A stretch of DNA of 64,000 nucleotides, from the NCBI RefSeq assembly GCF_018982885.2, contig NZ_CP081848.1:3472001-3536000 (forward strand), given 5' to 3'. Numbering within the stretch: position 1 is the stretch's first letter; each line of letters starts with the position of its first letter. This DNA is from Polymorphobacter megasporae. Lineage in GTDB: Bacteria > Pseudomonadota > Alphaproteobacteria > Sphingomonadales > Sphingomonadaceae. A model generated the notes under the pieces. That model did no database searches. It had not been told where the DNA came from and saw only the letters and a program-made list of their open reading frames with translations. The position numbers and the translations under genes are program-made. Shown here one piece after another: positions 61,599 through 64,000 of the stretch.

Positions 61599-62209
61599 GC
61601 CGCCCGCTTGTGATCTGCGACTGCGACGAGGTCCTGCTGCACTTCGTCGGCCCGTTCGGCGACTATCTCGCCGCCGAGCACGATCTGACGCTGAATCTCG
61701 AAAGCTTCGCGCTGTCGGGCAACATCCGCCGCGCCGACGGCACGGCGGTCGAGCCCGAGAATTTCTTGCCGCTGCTCAATGGCTTCTTCGACACCCACAT
61801 GCCGACGCAGACGCCCTCGCCGGGAGCCGCCGACGCGCTCGCGGCACTGGCGAAGGACTGCGACGTCGTCATCCTGACCAACGTCGACGATCGCCACAAC
61901 ACCGTGCGGACGAATGAACTCGCCCGCCTCGGCATGCCGTACCGCGTCGTCACCAACAACGGTCCGAAGGGCCGCCCGGTGCGCGCGCTGATGGATGAAT
62001 ATGGCGCGACCAAGGGCGCGTTCGTCGACGACTTGCCGCCGCATCATGGCTCGGTCAAGCGCGCCGCGCCCGAGGTGTTCCGCCTTCACATGGTCGCCGA
62101 TCCGCGGTTGCACGCGTTGATCCCGGCGAGCCCTGATGCCGATGCGCGGGTCGATGACTGGCCGTCGGCGCTGCCGATCCTGCAAGCCGCCTTGGGAGTG
62201 ACGCGATGA
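61595..62209 (+). CDS. HAD-superfamily hydrolase
   Basis: 204-residue haloacid dehalogenase-fold protein, probably a small-molecule phosphatase. Motif I is VICDCDEVLLHF (Asp9 and Asp11), motif II is the Thr in VILTNVDDRH, and the conserved acidic motif IV is FVDDLPPHH. A helical cap is inserted between motifs I and II. The substrate is unknown. It overlaps DUF3572 and the RidA gene by 4 bp each. Confidence 0.85.
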   Translation: MSRPLVICDCDEVLLHFVGPFGDYLAAEHDLTLNLESFALSGNIRRADGTAVEPENFLPLLNGFFDTHMPTQTPSPGAADALAALAKDCDVVILTNVDDRHNTVRTNELARLGMPYRVVTNNGPKGRPVRALMDEYGATKGAFVDDLPPHHGSVKRAAPEVFRLHMVADPRLHALIPASPDADARVDDWPSALPILQAALGVTR

Positions 62210-62667
62210 ACCCAGAAACCCGCCTGAGCGAAATGGGCATCGTCTTGCCGCACGCCGCTGCCCCCGCCGCCAACTACGTTCCTGGGGTCGTCCATGGCGG
62301 GCTGCTCCACATTTCGGGACAGATCCCATTCGACACCGATGGCGCGCTGATCCGCGGCAAGCTCGGCGGCGACATGACGACCAAGGAGGGCGCCGCCGCC
62401 GCCGCGCGTTGCGCGGTTGGGCTGATCGCGCAGATGAAGGCGGTGCTGGGCAATCTCGACCGGGTCGAGCGCGTTGTTAAGCTTGGCGTTTTCGTCGCCT
62501 GCACCCCCGAATTCACCGACCAGCCGAAGGTCGGCAACGGCGCGTCGGACCTGATGGTCGCGGTGTTCGGCGAGATCGGGCGTCACGCCCGGAGCGCGGT
62601 CGGCGTCGCCGCGCTGCCGCTCGGGGTCGCGGTCGAGGTCGACGCGATTGTCGCGGTGCGCGACTGA
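62206..62667 (+). CDS. RidA/YjgF-family protein
   Basis: 153-residue member of the RidA family, typically trimeric; canonical RidA hydrolyses reactive enamine/imine intermediates. It has VHGGLLHISGQIPFD near residues 29-43, the GGDMTTKEGAAAAARC region, and RVVKLGVFVACTPEF. The Arg that binds substrate in canonical RidA (in an SRxA(V) context) appears here within RHARSAVGVAALPLG. The N-terminus RLSEMGIVLPHAAAPAANYV fits the longer subgroup. ATG overlaps the HAD-gene stop. Confidence 0.92.
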   Translation: MNPETRLSEMGIVLPHAAAPAANYVPGVVHGGLLHISGQIPFDTDGALIRGKLGGDMTTKEGAAAAARCAVGLIAQMKAVLGNLDRVERVVKLGVFVACTPEFTDQPKVGNGASDLMVAVFGEIGRHARSAVGVAALPLGVAVEVDAIVAVRD

Positions 62668-62704
62668 GGGTGCTTTTGATCGCGGTGGCGCGGTAGGGTT
62701 GGGC

Positions 62705-63841
62705 ATGGCTGAAACCGTTACCGCTCGCATCGTTTCGCACGCTCGCGAGATCGCCGCCGACGATTGGAATGCATGCGCCGGGTCGGGTAACCCGTTCTTG
62801 CAGCACGCGTTTTTCACGTGTCTCGAGGATTCAGGGAGCGCGGTCGGGGGGACGGGGTGGCAGCCGGTCCATCTCGTGATCGACGGCGACGACGGCAAAC
62901 CCGCAGCAATCATGCCCAACTATTTGAAATCGCACAGCCAGGGCGAGTATGTCTTCGATCACGGCTGGGCCGATGCCTGGGCCCGGGCGGGGGGGCGTTA
63001 TTATCCCAAGCTGCAGTCGTGCGTGCCGTTCACCCCGGCTACCGGCGAGCGATTACTGCTGCGCGATCAATCACTTGGCGTTGCTTTGCTGGGGGCTGCC
63101 GAGGCGTTGACGGTGCAGAACAAGCTGTCTTCGGCGCATGCGACCTTCATTGTACCCGATCAGGTTCCTTTGTTCGAGGCGGCGGGGTGGCTGGTCCGGA
63201 TCGACCAGCAGTTCCATTGGGTCAACGAGGGCTATGCGACCTTCGACGATTTCCTGACCGCGCTGTCGTCGCGCAAGCGCAAGGCGATCCGCAAGGAGCG
63301 CGAGGGCGCGCTGTCTGACGGCATCACCGTCGAGCTGCTGACCGGCGCGGCGATCACCGAGGAGCATTGGGACGCCTTCTGGCATTTCTACCAGGACACC
63401 GGCAGCCGCAAATGGGGCCGGCCCTATCTCACGCGCAAGTTCTTCACATTGCTCGGCGAACGCATGGCCGACCGCGTCCTGCTCGCGGTCGCGCGGCGCG
63501 GTCCGCTGATCATCGCCGGGGCGCTCAACCTGATCGGCGACGACTGTCTGTACGGCCGCTACTGGGGGTGCAGCGAGGACGTGCCGTTCCTCCACTTCGA
63601 GTTGTGCTATTACCAGGCGATCGACTGGGCGATCGCCAACGGCCGCGCGCGGGTCGAGGCGGGGGCGCAGGGGAGCCACAAACTCGCCCGCGGTTACCGT
63701 CCGACACCAACCTATTCGGCGCATTTTATCCCCGACAAGGGGTTCCGGCGGGCGGTGGCGGACTTCCTCGCCGCAGAGCGTGAAGCAGTGGTCGAAGGCA
63801 TTGAAATGCTTGATGAAGAGGGGCCGTTTCGCAAGGGGTGA
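62705..63841 (+). CDS. GNAT-type acyltransferase, COG3146 (DUF482) family
   Basis: 378-residue protein of the family annotated as peptidogalycan biosynthesis/GNAT. It has NPFLQHAFFTCLEDSGSAV near the start, YVFDHGWADAWARAGGRYYP, GYATFDDFLTALSSRKRKAI, FYQDTGSRKWGRPYLTRKF and the terminal HKLARGYRPTPTYSAHFI. These are the landmark blocks of the family. The biochemical substrate is not known. ATG at 62705 was chosen rather than 62648, because it opens MAETVTARIVSHA just after the RidA gene. Confidence 0.88.
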   Translation: MAETVTARIVSHAREIAADDWNACAGSGNPFLQHAFFTCLEDSGSAVGGTGWQPVHLVIDGDDGKPAAIMPNYLKSHSQGEYVFDHGWADAWARAGGRYYPKLQSCVPFTPATGERLLLRDQSLGVALLGAAEALTVQNKLSSAHATFIVPDQVPLFEAAGWLVRIDQQFHWVNEGYATFDDFLTALSSRKRKAIRKEREGALSDGITVELLTGAAITEEHWDAFWHFYQDTGSRKWGRPYLTRKFFTLLGERMADRVLLAVARRGPLIIAGALNLIGDDCLYGRYWGCSEDVPFLHFELCYYQAIDWAIANGRARVEAGAQGSHKLARGYRPTPTYSAHFIPDKGFRRAVADFLAAEREAVVEGIEMLDEEGPFRKG

Positions 63842-64000
63842 GGGGTGCCGCACAGGGCCCGCACAGGGCCGCACTTCGATGCGATCGGCTGCGACCCAGA
63901 GGCGCGCTTCTGGCGCACTGGTTTTGTCGAGCGGTTTCCGTCGTTTGCCGCTTCGGGCACCGCGTCTCGCCGCGATTCAGCCCGATCATCGCGCCTCCCC
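63842..64000. other. Right-edge region without a supported gene
   Basis: A plus-strand frame starting GTGCCGCACAGG stays open to the window edge, but shows no homology I recognise. A short direct repeat CGCACAGGGCC occurs twice at its start. Confidence 0.4.

Noticed and set aside
61232-62329. 365-codon minus-strand ORF opposite the DUF3572 and HAD genes
   Set aside because: Shadow of two supported plus-strand genes; translation is Arg-rich and has no motif.
1-64000. CRISPR array, tRNA or rRNA genes, insertion sequences, integrase or attachment sites
   Set aside because: No regularly spaced repeats, cloverleaf-like sequence, transposase or integrase frame was recognised on either strand.

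Overview
The window looks like a chromosomal segment of a high-GC alphaproteobacterium, most likely a sphingomonad (order Sphingomonadales). The signs are the composition, frequent GTG/TTG starts, the neighbouring cytochrome bc1 assembly chaperone, DUF177 and BamE genes, a DUF3572 protein, a PEP-CTERM protein, a COG3146-type acyltransferase and a RibBX-type riboflavin enzyme. The genus cannot be fixed from the sequence alone.

Region 1 (1-19351, minus strand) is a type VI secretion system (T6SS) locus. Read in transcription order it is tssA, tssB, tssC, hcp, tagJ, tssE, tssF, tssG, tssH(clpV), tssK, tssL, tssM, tagF, pppA and ppkA, with ppkA running off the left edge. It has the sheath, baseplate, tube, disassembly ATPase, membrane complex (TssL carries an OmpA-like peptidoglycan-binding domain) and the phosphorylation control module. 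Not found here: tssJ, vgrG/tssI, PAAR, the FHA protein TagH, or any obvious effector.

Region 2 (19367-38052, minus strand) is a two-partner secretion unit: an FhaC/ShlB-type transporter (tpsB), a giant 4558-residue filamentous-haemagglutinin-like exoprotein (tpsA), and a secreted TPR-CHAT protein whose start overlaps the tpsA stop by 4 bp. The CHAT gene ends only 15 bp before tssA. The whole run tpsB-tpsA-CHAT-T6SS (about 38 kb) is therefore co-oriented with almost no gaps. It is the most unusual layout in the window and the best candidate for an undescribed linked surface/contact system. An OmpA-family gene with a recognisable promoter lies just upstream.

Region 3 (38976-54102) is housekeeping: a TerC-family membrane protein, DUF177, a ubiquinol-cytochrome c chaperone, and divergent bamE. 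A long minus-strand run follows: gltX, a small membrane protein, ribD, ribE, ribBX, ribH, an aspartic protease, a tiny membrane protein, nusB and thiL. After it come nadE, a catalase-like protein, plsY and dprA. Downstream of dprA is a ParDE-like toxin-antitoxin pair in which the toxin has an in-frame TGA stop.

Region 4 (55064-64000, plus strand) holds topA, a PEP-CTERM protein behind a very good sigma-54 promoter, rnr, rpmG, a DUF3572 protein, a HAD-like phosphatase, a RidA-family protein and a COG3146-type GNAT protein. Long ORFs antisense to the adhesin, topA and rnr are GC-driven shadows.
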